A stretch of DNA of 64,000 nt from assembly GCF_002844535.1 (NCBI RefSeq), contig NZ_PJNH01000002.1, positions 1-64,000 of the forward strand. The letters are read 5' to 3'. Of the stretch, positions 57,549 to 64,000 are shown one piece after another (within the stretch, counting starts at the first letter, position 1; each line of letters begins with the position of its first letter). The notes under the pieces are model-generated. The model was not told the DNA's origin. It saw nothing but the letters and a program-made list of their open reading frames with translations, and did no database searches. Made by a program: the position numbers and the translations under genes. This stretch comes from Halalkalibacillus sediminis. Lineage in GTDB: Bacteria; Bacillota; Bacilli; Bacillales; Alkalibacillaceae.

Positions 57549-57728
57549 ATGCAAAATAGAAATATTCAGTGGTTACCTGTGATTGCTTCTATCGGTGTCG
57601 GAGCTGCGACCTACAGCATGATGACTGGTAAAGGCGGTCAATTGCAAAACATGATGCCCGGCATGATGGGTATGTCTGGTCAAGGAATGCAAGGGTCACA
57701 GTCATCTCAGCAACAACCAAATCAATAA
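57549..57728 (+). CDS. Small Met/Gln-rich protein
   Basis: 59 residues: MQNRNIQWLPVIASIGVGAA (one hydrophobic segment, about 7-25), then a Met/Gly-rich part (MMPGMMGMSGQGMQG) and a Gln/Ser tail. AAAAGGATG lies upstream of the ATG and a terminator follows. No family recognised; short proteins of this composition are frequent in Bacillaceae. Confidence 0.6.
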   Translation: MQNRNIQWLPVIASIGVGAATYSMMTGKGGQLQNMMPGMMGMSGQGMQGSQSSQQQPNQ

Positions 57729-57736
57729 TGAACTTA

Positions 57737-57772
57737 AAAAGCACATGTATCCGTTTGAGATACATGTGCTTA
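57737..57772. terminator. Bidirectional terminator
   Basis: The 14-bp stem AAGCACATGTATC / GATACATGTGCTT lies between the small Met-rich gene and the convergent universal-stress gene and can serve both. Confidence 0.8.
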
Positions 57773-57775
57773 ATA

Positions 57776-58219
57776 TTATCTGATTAATAATACATCTCGC
57801 TCTGACTGATGCAGAACGTGATGGGAAACGGAACCTAAGAACCAACGCTCTAACGCGTTTGTACCAGTCGCTCCACAATAAATCAAATCAACACCTAGTT
57901 CATCGGGTAATTTTTTCGCAATCATATGCTTAGGCACTCCTAGGCGAACAGTGGTTTCAAAATTCAGTCCAGCTGGAATCGTAAGTTCCTCTAATAATTC
58001 TCCCAACCTTGCTCTAGCCTTTGATTCAGCTTCTGAAACAGCGTTTTTGTATCCACCGACGATAAGCAAATCCATTTGATCACTATCTATTATAGTAGCG
58101 ATGGTCAACTTAGCACCAAGTCCATTCGCCATAATCACCGCTTTTTGAACCGCATTTTTCGCTGGTTCTGATCCGTCGAATGCGACAAGGATATGCTGGT
58201 AAGGTTGATATTGTTCCAT
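57776..58219 (-). CDS. Universal stress protein (UspA family)
   Basis: 147 residues of the Usp alpha/beta fold: HILVAFDGSEPAKNAV at the start and the nucleotide-binding G-x2-G-x9-GS(V)S pattern near the end (CGATGTNALERWFLGSVSHHV). The ATG at 58219 follows AAAGGAG; a longer frame lacks a site. Such proteins bind ATP and support stress survival; the specific role is unknown. Confidence 0.88.
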   Translation of the reverse strand: MEQYQPYQHILVAFDGSEPAKNAVQKAVIMANGLGAKLTIATIIDSDQMDLLIVGGYKNAVSEAESKARARLGELLEELTIPAGLNFETTVRLGVPKHMIAKKLPDELGVDLIYCGATGTNALERWFLGSVSHHVLHQSERDVLLIR

Positions 58220-58370
58220 TTCAAAACTCCTTTTGTGAAAATCGTTTGTTAAGAAAATTATATCCAACGGTTGAATAATAAACAAGTTGGGCGTGTCGGC
58301 TTTATGGGCAATTTTTATAACCTAAAAAGTTTTGGTGAAGTGCGCTGGACTAAATCTTAAATGACTAAAA

Positions 58371-59654
58371 CTACATAAACCGCTGATAGCTTTTTGAAAA
58401 AATCACTTGTGACACAAACATACTAATCATTAACCAAGTTACTACAAAGCCTCCAACGACAAATCCTGTCAGTCCTAGCCAAGTGAACGTACTCCAACCA
58501 ACTACAGCACTCATTATTACTACACCTGGTGCCATCGCAACCAATAAAGCCCTACTTACTGCTCGTTTAATCTGGAATGTTGGCCATGATACTAAATCTA
58601 AAAAACCATGAGAACCAACCTTAAACCAAAAATCTCTCAAAATACTTCCGAGTGCTCCAATCAAGATGACCCAAAGTAACAACTTGAACCAAAAAGGTAA
58701 GAACCATAATCCAACACACCCAATAACTACTAACTGCAAGTAGACGAGGGTTCTTTGGCTATCTCTTAACAAGCTTTTGATATATAACTCTTTCCACCCA
58801 TTCTCTGGACTAACTCTTCGGTAAACTCGACCGGATTTCCTGAAAAGTAAAGGGCGTTTTCTAGAAAAACTAAAACGGGATTTTGATAAATATTCAGGCC
58901 CACCGATCAGTGCTGATTGGCCGAGCACCATTTGACCCAACTGAGATTGGTGGGTAGTTTCTAGTTCAACCTCTTTTTCAAATCTGAACGGTCGATTGAC
59001 TGCTAACTTGATATAAATAAAAGAAAAAATTGATGCAGTGCCTATAGCAAAGAACATTGCTCCAACTTGCCCGAGACTAGATATAGTGAAGAATAGGAAC
59101 AACGCTACTGGTGCTGCAACCCAAACAATTACAAATCGATAAATCCATTTGTGCAGACGCAGGGAAAGGTCGCGTTTAATGATTTGAAAAGGTATATTCA
59201 TCAACAACAGTAGAAAGAAAAGAAAGGCGATTTCTACTAGATGCCAGCCCATATAGTTTAGAAAAATAGGTAGAAACCCAATGAAAAATATAATCATTCG
59301 AAAGAAGCTGACTTTGATCATATGGAGAAGACCTGCCAATTTCAACTCATTAATCCAGCTCCCTTTTTGCCATAGAAACAACATATCTGCGGCTTTGATG
59401 TGCGTAAACCAAAACCCGCTTGTCACAAATAAAATAAGTGGGAGTACGATGGTTTGTTCATTAAAAAAGTAACCCCACGCGAATGTTCCCTGCCATAATG
59501 TTATGTAGCGATAAATAGCGATAGCCAGTATAGGAATTAAGAAATAGAGCCATACCGTCCAATCAACACTGACCTTGAAAAGTTGGAGCTTTTCTTTCCG
59601 GTGAACTTTCAGTCGATGTTTGAATAGGTGTTTGCCGTTATGTAAATTAATCAT
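58371..59654 (-). CDS. EcsB-like ABC transporter permease
   Basis: 427 residues with about ten membrane helices in pairs. The N-terminal basic stretch and the layout resemble EcsB of B. subtilis (408 residues). It overlaps the EcsA-like ATPase gene by 8 bp, so the two form one exporter. EcsAB affects protein secretion and processing of membrane peptides; whether this is the main Ecs system or a paralog cannot be told because the usual ecsC neighbour is absent. Confidence 0.78.
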   Translation of the reverse strand: MINLHNGKHLFKHRLKVHRKEKLQLFKVSVDWTVWLYFLIPILAIAIYRYITLWQGTFAWGYFFNEQTIVLPLILFVTSGFWFTHIKAADMLFLWQKGSWINELKLAGLLHMIKVSFFRMIIFFIGFLPIFLNYMGWHLVEIAFLFFLLLLMNIPFQIIKRDLSLRLHKWIYRFVIVWVAAPVALFLFFTISSLGQVGAMFFAIGTASIFSFIYIKLAVNRPFRFEKEVELETTHQSQLGQMVLGQSALIGGPEYLSKSRFSFSRKRPLLFRKSGRVYRRVSPENGWKELYIKSLLRDSQRTLVYLQLVVIGCVGLWFLPFWFKLLLWVILIGALGSILRDFWFKVGSHGFLDLVSWPTFQIKRAVSRALLVAMAPGVVIMSAVVGWSTFTWLGLTGFVVGGFVVTWLMISMFVSQVIFSKSYQRFM

Positions 59655-60363
59655 GATCGTTATCCTCTAATAATTGCTCAAAACAATCAAAAAGGGCGGC
59701 ATCAGGAAGGTTCAACATTTCTTGCAATTCTTTCATGTCCCCGTTAGCTATCATTTCACCATAGGCAATTAGCAAAAAACGATCGCAGATGCGCTCAGCC
59801 GTATCTAGTACATGAGTGGACATCAGAACGCTAGCTCCATTTTCCCGCTCTGCTTCTAATAATTTTAGGAAATCCCGAATAGCTCTAGGATCTAGGCCAA
59901 CGAAGGGTTCATCGATGATATAAAGCGAAGGACGAACGAGAAAAGCTAAAATGATCATCAATTTTTGCTGCATTCCTTTAGAAAAGGTACGAGGGAGGTG
60001 ATGCTTCACTTCCCCCAATCGAAATATTTTCAATAATTCACCCACACGTTTTTCCATCTCTGAATCAGTCATTCCGCAAACGGAAGCAGTAAATTGAAAG
60101 TGTTCCCACATGGTCAAATCATCATAAAAAACTGGTTGTTCAGGAATGTATGCATAACGGCGTTCATCTTGATCAAATTCTATCGTTCCATTAATATATT
60201 CCAGTGTCCCTATCAGGCCTTTGATGGTCGTACTTTTCCCTGCCCCATTCGGTCCCAGAAGCCCCACTAACTCTCCGGGTTTGATCTCGAATTTTATATC
60301 TTTGATTACTATTTCATTTGTTTTATAGCCAGCTTCGTTAATATGTACTTTTAACACACTCAT
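59647..60363 (-). CDS. EcsA-like ABC transporter ATP-binding protein
   Basis: 238 residues. Walker A GPNGAGKST (about 37-45), signature FSKGMQQKLMIILAFL (about 125-140), Walker B LYIIDEPFVGLDP and STHVLDTAERICD. The sequence follows EcsA closely (YIPEQPVFYDDLTMWEH). It is the first gene of a two-gene minus-strand operon with the EcsB-like permease. AAAGGAG lies upstream of the ATG. Confidence 0.85.
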   Translation of the reverse strand: MSVLKVHINEAGYKTNEIVIKDIKFEIKPGELVGLLGPNGAGKSTTIKGLIGTLEYINGTIEFDQDERRYAYIPEQPVFYDDLTMWEHFQFTASVCGMTDSEMEKRVGELLKIFRLGEVKHHLPRTFSKGMQQKLMIILAFLVRPSLYIIDEPFVGLDPRAIRDFLKLLEAERENGASVLMSTHVLDTAERICDRFLLIAYGEMIANGDMKELQEMLNLPDAALFDCFEQLLEDNDHD

Positions 60364-60502
60364 GGTATTTGCTCCTTTTAGGGTTTCAATATATTTTTCG
60401 CTAAAATCGCAAGCATTCCCTTTAAATTACTACAATGAATTGAGAATTTTATGGGAAGTCGTGCATATAGTTTGAGGGAGTCTGAAGAGAGGTGGGAGAG
60501 CT

Positions 60503-61135
60503 ATGGAAAAGTCGAGAGTCTTGACGGTTTTTGGAACCGCTAGTTTACGAGTGGCACCAGATATAGCAGAAATACAAGTAGGTGTGGTGACAGAAGACAC
60601 CAGTTTAGAACAAGCGTTACAAGAAAATAGTTCTAAAATGAATCAGGTGATTAATTCATTGCTCCAACTGGGCATTCCAGAAGAAGATATCCGAACGACA
60701 ACTTTTCGTATTCAGCCCATGTATGATTACGTCGATGGTCAACAAGTGTTCAGAGGGTATCAAGTAACGAACATGGTAAGTGTGAGAATATCTGATATTA
60801 CTCAAGTAGGTCTAATAGTAGATACAGCTGTCAGGAATGGAGCGAACCAAATTTCTGATTTGAATTTCATGCTTTCGAACCCAAATGAAATCTACCGTGC
60901 AGCACTATCAGAGGCGCTTCTTGATGCAACAGCGAATGCGATGACACTCACCAATACCATGCAAGTGAACATGGACCCAATTCCAATCCGGGTAGATGAG
61001 CTCCCACAATCAGTCAGTCCCGAGCCGAGGATGTATTCAATGGCAGAAGTCACAAGTGGTACTCCAATACAGCCAGGCGAAATCGTAGTCGAAGCAAATA
61101 TCGAAGCGAAGTTTCAATATGGTAGTGATTACTAA
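60503..61135 (+). CDS. SIMPL-domain (DUF541) protein
   Basis: 210 residues of the SIMPL family: VFGTASLRVAPDIAEIQVGV at the start, the YQVTNMVSVRISDITQVG segment near 85-102, and a conserved end (IVVEANIEAKFQYG). No signal peptide is seen. AGAGGTGGG precedes the ATG. Function unknown for most members. Confidence 0.85.
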   Translation: MEKSRVLTVFGTASLRVAPDIAEIQVGVVTEDTSLEQALQENSSKMNQVINSLLQLGIPEEDIRTTTFRIQPMYDYVDGQQVFRGYQVTNMVSVRISDITQVGLIVDTAVRNGANQISDLNFMLSNPNEIYRAALSEALLDATANAMTLTNTMQVNMDPIPIRVDELPQSVSPEPRMYSMAEVTSGTPIQPGEIVVEANIEAKFQYGSDY

Positions 61136-61176
61136 GAGGGGAAACATATTTGGTTCCCTCGAGTTAAAAAAATCGT

Positions 61177-61317
61177 TTATTTTAGTTCTTCCCAATCAAG
61201 CTCATAGCTCTCAACGATTTCTGGAAGGCTATGGTTACTGACCACTTCGTAATAGTTCGAACTATTAGGGAGATAAATTTCCACCACAATGGAAACATCC
61301 CTAATGATTTCTTTCTT
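61177..61317 (-). pseudogene. Possible frameshifted C-terminal extension of the preceding gene
   Basis: The frame offset by one reads KKEIIRDVSIVVEIYLPNSS, then NYYEVVSNHSLPEIVESYEL, DWEELK and stop. There is no convincing start codon or ribosome binding site of its own (GTG codons near 61283-61278 have none). It abuts the preceding stop codon, so a lost reading frame is the simplest reading; a short independent gene is the alternative. Confidence 0.45.
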
Positions 61318-61978
61318 TCAATTCAATCTTGTCGAGTATTTCTTGGTAATGGAAATCATCCAATATATCATATTCCTCACCTTGTATCGCTATATCATCG
61401 TTCACTGTGTCGAAATTAATCCAAAACAATTGATTTGAGTAATAAAAACGAATTTCGTAATTTCCGCTATAGACTCTGTCGTTATTCTTTCGCAATTCCA
61501 TATTTGAAAAAGATTCTACGAGTGAACGAGCATCATCCCCATCAATAGTTGCTTCTTTTTCCTCACCGGTAGGCGGCAGTCCCTCACCCCTATATATAAT
61601 CACTGCCCTAGAAATGTCCTCGGTTTCAAATGAAAGTGTTTCATCAAAAGTCTTGAATTGCAATTCCATCGTCACCAAATAAAATATCAATATAACAACA
61701 GAAAGAAGCGGGACAAGCCTACCAATTGTTTTGGTTCGAGCGTTTTTGATATTCCAACCTATAACCCAATTAATCCCAGATACCACCAAAATGATTATCA
61801 TGAACAATGTGAATGAAATCTGTGGGCCTGCTTCGAAATACATAAATATCGCATAGAAACTGGTTAAAAAAATGGTGGAAAAAATAGGTCCAGCCCACCA
61901 TTTGGTGAAGTATCCTGTAAATATTCCTAAGACTAACGCACTCATCGGTAACGTTAAATGAAAGATTTCTAAGCCCAC
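61301..61978 (-). CDS. Unknown four-helix membrane protein, possibly frameshifted at its end
   Basis: 225 residues. Membrane helices lie at about 10-30, 35-52, 55-76 and 85-103. A soluble C-terminal domain follows (about 110-225; SFETEDISRAVIIYRGEG ... YQEILDKIELKERNH). No family recognised. Just after the stop codon a different frame continues with protein-like sequence to 61177, so the gene may have suffered a one-base frameshift in the A-rich stretch AAAGAAAGAAA. GGAGGGGGTC precedes the ATG. Confidence 0.6.
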   Translation of the reverse strand: MGLEIFHLTLPMSALVLGIFTGYFTKWWAGPIFSTIFLTSFYAIFMYFEAGPQISFTLFMIIILVVSGINWVIGWNIKNARTKTIGRLVPLLSVVILIFYLVTMELQFKTFDETLSFETEDISRAVIIYRGEGLPPTGEEKEATIDGDDARSLVESFSNMELRKNNDRVYSGNYEIRFYYSNQLFWINFDTVNDDIAIQGEEYDILDDFHYQEILDKIELKERNH

Positions 61979-62031
61979 TTGACCCCCTCCTATTTCAAAT
62001 GGTTAGTTGCCGTTGTATGGATTCCTTTAAT

Positions 62032-62676
62032 CTAGTAATATTTTTTCAATTCGATCAAGTCATCAATTACTATATCAGCTTGGGAGAGTTCATTTTCACG
62101 TGCAAAATCGAAATTACATCCTACCGCGACTAATCCGTTAACTTTTGCAGCCTTTATATCAGAGAGACGGTCACCAACTACCGCACCTTTCTTAATATCG
62201 TGTTTATCGATGATCGTGCCAACCAAATCAGCTTTATCCAAGGTGTCGATTTGTTGTATGCTGAATGTTTCAGTGACCCAGTGATCTAAGCCATAATAAT
62301 CTACAATCGCTTTTAAATATTCCTTCAGCCCGTTACTTGCTATGTAAATAGAGAAATCTTTTTCCTTTAAATAATCGAAGACTTCTTCTACATTCGGGTA
62401 CAGATCGCCTTCACCATTTCTTATATTCTCAACTAATCTTTCTAAGAAATAATCATTGGTGATTTCTCTTTCTTCATACGAATGACTGGGCATTAAAGTT
62501 TCCCAAACTTGGGGTAAAGGTACGCCCATAATATCTCGGTACTGATCTATAGGGGTGTCAGCATCCCATTTACCCAATGATCGTAGATGGTCAAAAGCAT
62601 CATTAAGTGATAATTCTAGGATTTTGTCTGTTTGAAAAAGTGTTCCGTCCATATCGAATATTAGTGCATTAGACAA
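62032..62676 (-). CDS. HAD-family hydrolase (phosphatase-like)
   Basis: 214 residues. HAD motif I FDMDGTLFQT (nucleophile Asp8), helical cap (about 20-85), motif II IYIASNG (about 112-118), motif III Lys and motif IV GDRLSDIKAA (about 163-172). This is the phosphoglycolate-phosphatase-like subgroup; the natural substrate is unknown. A GGGAGAG site precedes the ATG. Confidence 0.88.
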   Translation of the reverse strand: MSNALIFDMDGTLFQTDKILELSLNDAFDHLRSLGKWDADTPIDQYRDIMGVPLPQVWETLMPSHSYEEREITNDYFLERLVENIRNGEGDLYPNVEEVFDYLKEKDFSIYIASNGLKEYLKAIVDYYGLDHWVTETFSIQQIDTLDKADLVGTIIDKHDIKKGAVVGDRLSDIKAAKVNGLVAVGCNFDFARENELSQADIVIDDLIELKKYY

Positions 62677-62705
62677 TGTTTTCTCTCCCTTGATTGAAAA
62701 AAATT

Positions 62706-63008
62706 CTATTTAGTTACATCTATATGATTAACTTGCTTATATTTATCAAATAATTTTTGAGACCACCTTAGCTCATAGGATTCTCCGATTTTTACAAGAT
62801 TCCATGCTGAGGGGTGTAACTCCATTTTTTCCCTTTCATCTGACTGGAATTCAACTTCTAACAAGAAACGGTTATCTTTTTCGATTTTTTCAACGACTTC
62901 AGTTGTGGCAATTCCTTTTGAAGAATAATTATTGTATAGAAAATAACCACCAAAAAGAATTAAAGTGGTCAATAAGACACTTACTAAAATCACATAAACT
63001 TTCCTCAT
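62706..63008 (-). CDS. Small membrane-anchored protein
   Basis: 100 residues: an N-terminal membrane helix (about 4-24, VYVILVSVLLTTLILFGGYFL) and a small outer domain (LLEVEFQSDEREKMELHPSA). The start overlaps the stop of the APH-like gene (ATGA), with AAGGAGAG 5 nt upstream, so they are translationally coupled. Family not recognised. Confidence 0.7.
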   Translation of the reverse strand: MRKVYVILVSVLLTTLILFGGYFLYNNYSSKGIATTEVVEKIEKDNRFLLEVEFQSDEREKMELHPSAWNLVKIGESYELRWSQKLFDKYKQVNHIDVTK

Positions 63009-63910
63009 ATGTTCTCTCCTTCTGAATGACCAGCTGTATACCATTTTGGTATGTCTAACTGAAAATCATCCCATTCATTAAGGGTCCTTTCGGTATATCT
63101 TCTAAATGTTTCTTTTTGATCAATCGCGACGTTGTGTGCCCAGACTTCTGCAGAAACGATGTGGATGGCTGCATATAGGCGATGTAACTTCCAGAAATCC
63201 GCGGGGACAGAACCGTCATGATAACCATCGAATATCCCGCGTGCAAAGGACACGCTGATCGGTAGAGTGAAATATTCAGTTTTATAGAGTTCGTGATAAG
63301 GGTCAGCTAACTTGATTTTTTGCATATCAATGATTCCCTCGAAGCGATTGTTATTAAATATCACATTTGATGGGTGGAAATCATAATGCTGGATTCGCTG
63401 TGGTCTGTCTTTCATAAGGTATAGTTGATCATAAATGAAATCTAGTACTTTCAAATGTCTTGGGGAGTTCTTGAATATACTCTCGAAGTCTGGCGCTAGT
63501 CTGTAAACTCGCTTGTTCCACTTGGATTCCCAAGACGCCACAGGTTGATCCACTGGACTCGCGTGAAGCTTTTGAAGACCTCTTCCAGTATCTAAGCCAG
63601 CCTGGTATTGTTCTTGCCCTGACATCACAGGTAAAACTTCTTCAGCATTCTTTCCTTGAAGGTAATCTAGAATCATATAGGGTTTTGATTGGTACATGCC
63701 TAATTCGTGTACATTTGGAATAGAGGCTCCGTTGTTAACAGCTTTTTGAATCAACAAAGCTTGTTCTTCTAATTGTTCTGATGAAACGTCACCGAATATC
63801 CTTAAAAGATATCGATCGTCGATTACCCATTTTTCATCATGAGAAAAGCCTTTGTTGATTTTGTGGGCAGTTTTGTATTCATTTAAAAAAGAAATACTAT
63901 CAAATGTCAT
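63005..63910 (-). CDS. Aminoglycoside phosphotransferase (APH)-family kinase
   Basis: 301 residues of the APH/choline-kinase fold. Catalytic loop HYDFHPSNVIFNN (about 183-195) and metal-binding GIIDMQK (about 201-207; Asp equivalent to DFG). The N-terminal part has KGFSHDEKWVI in place of a clear glycine loop, and YMILDYLQGKNAEE is the hinge. Chromosomal members often act on sugars or small metabolites, not antibiotics. AAGGGTGAACCG precedes the ATG. It is coupled to the small membrane gene by a 4-bp overlap. Confidence 0.83.
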   Translation of the reverse strand: MTFDSISFLNEYKTAHKINKGFSHDEKWVIDDRYLLRIFGDVSSEQLEEQALLIQKAVNNGASIPNVHELGMYQSKPYMILDYLQGKNAEEVLPVMSGQEQYQAGLDTGRGLQKLHASPVDQPVASWESKWNKRVYRLAPDFESIFKNSPRHLKVLDFIYDQLYLMKDRPQRIQHYDFHPSNVIFNNNRFEGIIDMQKIKLADPYHELYKTEYFTLPISVSFARGIFDGYHDGSVPADFWKLHRLYAAIHIVSAEVWAHNVAIDQKETFRRYTERTLNEWDDFQLDIPKWYTAGHSEGENI

Positions 63911-63928
63911 CGGTTCACCCTTTCCTTA

Positions 63929-64000
63929 TTACTTCTTGATATTTTCTAAGTCAATTCCTGCTCCGAGGAGCTTTTTTTCTGCATCGGCTTCAATTAAATC
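63929..64000 (-). CDS. C-terminal end of a gene running out of the window
   Basis: The last 23 codons of a minus-strand gene (DLIEADAEKKLLGAGIDLEN, IKK, stop TAA at 63931-63929). The fragment is too short to assign. It ends 18 bp upstream of the APH-like gene and may be in the same transcript. Confidence 0.6.
   Translation of the reverse strand, partial: DLIEADAEKKLLGAGIDLENIKK

Overview
The window is chromosomal DNA of a low-GC, Gram-positive, endospore-former-type bacterium (family Bacillaceae; a moderately halophilic genus would fit, but I cannot fix the genus by eye). The evidence is the Bacillus-type 16S-23S-5S operon and tRNA cluster, the conserved order sigW-rsiW-cdaA-cdaR-glmM-glmS, a glmS ribozyme, AGGAGG-type ribosome binding sites, and TTG/GTG starts.

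Layout. 1-5.7 kb: one rRNA operon followed by seven tRNA genes (Asn, Thr-GGT, Glu, Thr-TGT, Tyr, Gln, Ala) and a terminator. 5.9-14.15 kb: arginase, the extracytoplasmic-function sigma factor SigW with its anti-sigma factor, the c-di-AMP cyclase CdaA with its regulator CdaR, GlmM, and GlmS behind its self-cleaving ribozyme. 14.17-34.13 kb: a 19,954-bp Tn7-like transposon inserted 17 bp beyond the glmS stop codon, i.e. at the classical attTn7 site. 34.2-64 kb: ordinary chromosome with many single genes, including a DNA glycosylase, MscL, a copper protein plus multicopper oxidase, KatG, a GAF/Fe-S-type two-component system, a cystine-type ABC importer, a YeeE/YedE transporter, an EcsAB-like ABC exporter, and APH- and AAC(3)-like enzymes.

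The Tn7-like element is the notable system. Its tips can be read to the base: 5'-TGT at 14172 and ACA-3' at 34125, flanked by a perfect 5-bp target duplication (ACAAT). Three TnsB-type sites sit exactly 20 bp apart at the glmS-proximal end; widely spaced inverted copies lie at the distal end. The machinery is tnsA-tnsB-tnsC followed by two different TniQ/TnsD-type target selectors. Cargo between the proximal end and tnsA looks like anti-phage defence: a single-chain restriction-modification enzyme, an unassigned 626-residue protein with a C-terminal PD-(D/E)XK-like nuclease motif, and a compact three-gene unit (DUF5677-like, HNH nuclease, unknown). Beyond the tns genes lies a second, internal right end at 31600. 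It is followed by what looks like a captured copy of the glmS-downstream flank, including its terminator, then an SOS-boxed Fe-S helicase of the DinG/XPD class that appears to start at CTG, and finally the functional outer end. The element therefore looks like a composite that skipped its own right end and carried donor attachment-site DNA with it.

Two genes just beyond the insertion are broken: a putative lipoprotein with a TGA at the lipobox cysteine position, and a VOC-family remnant.
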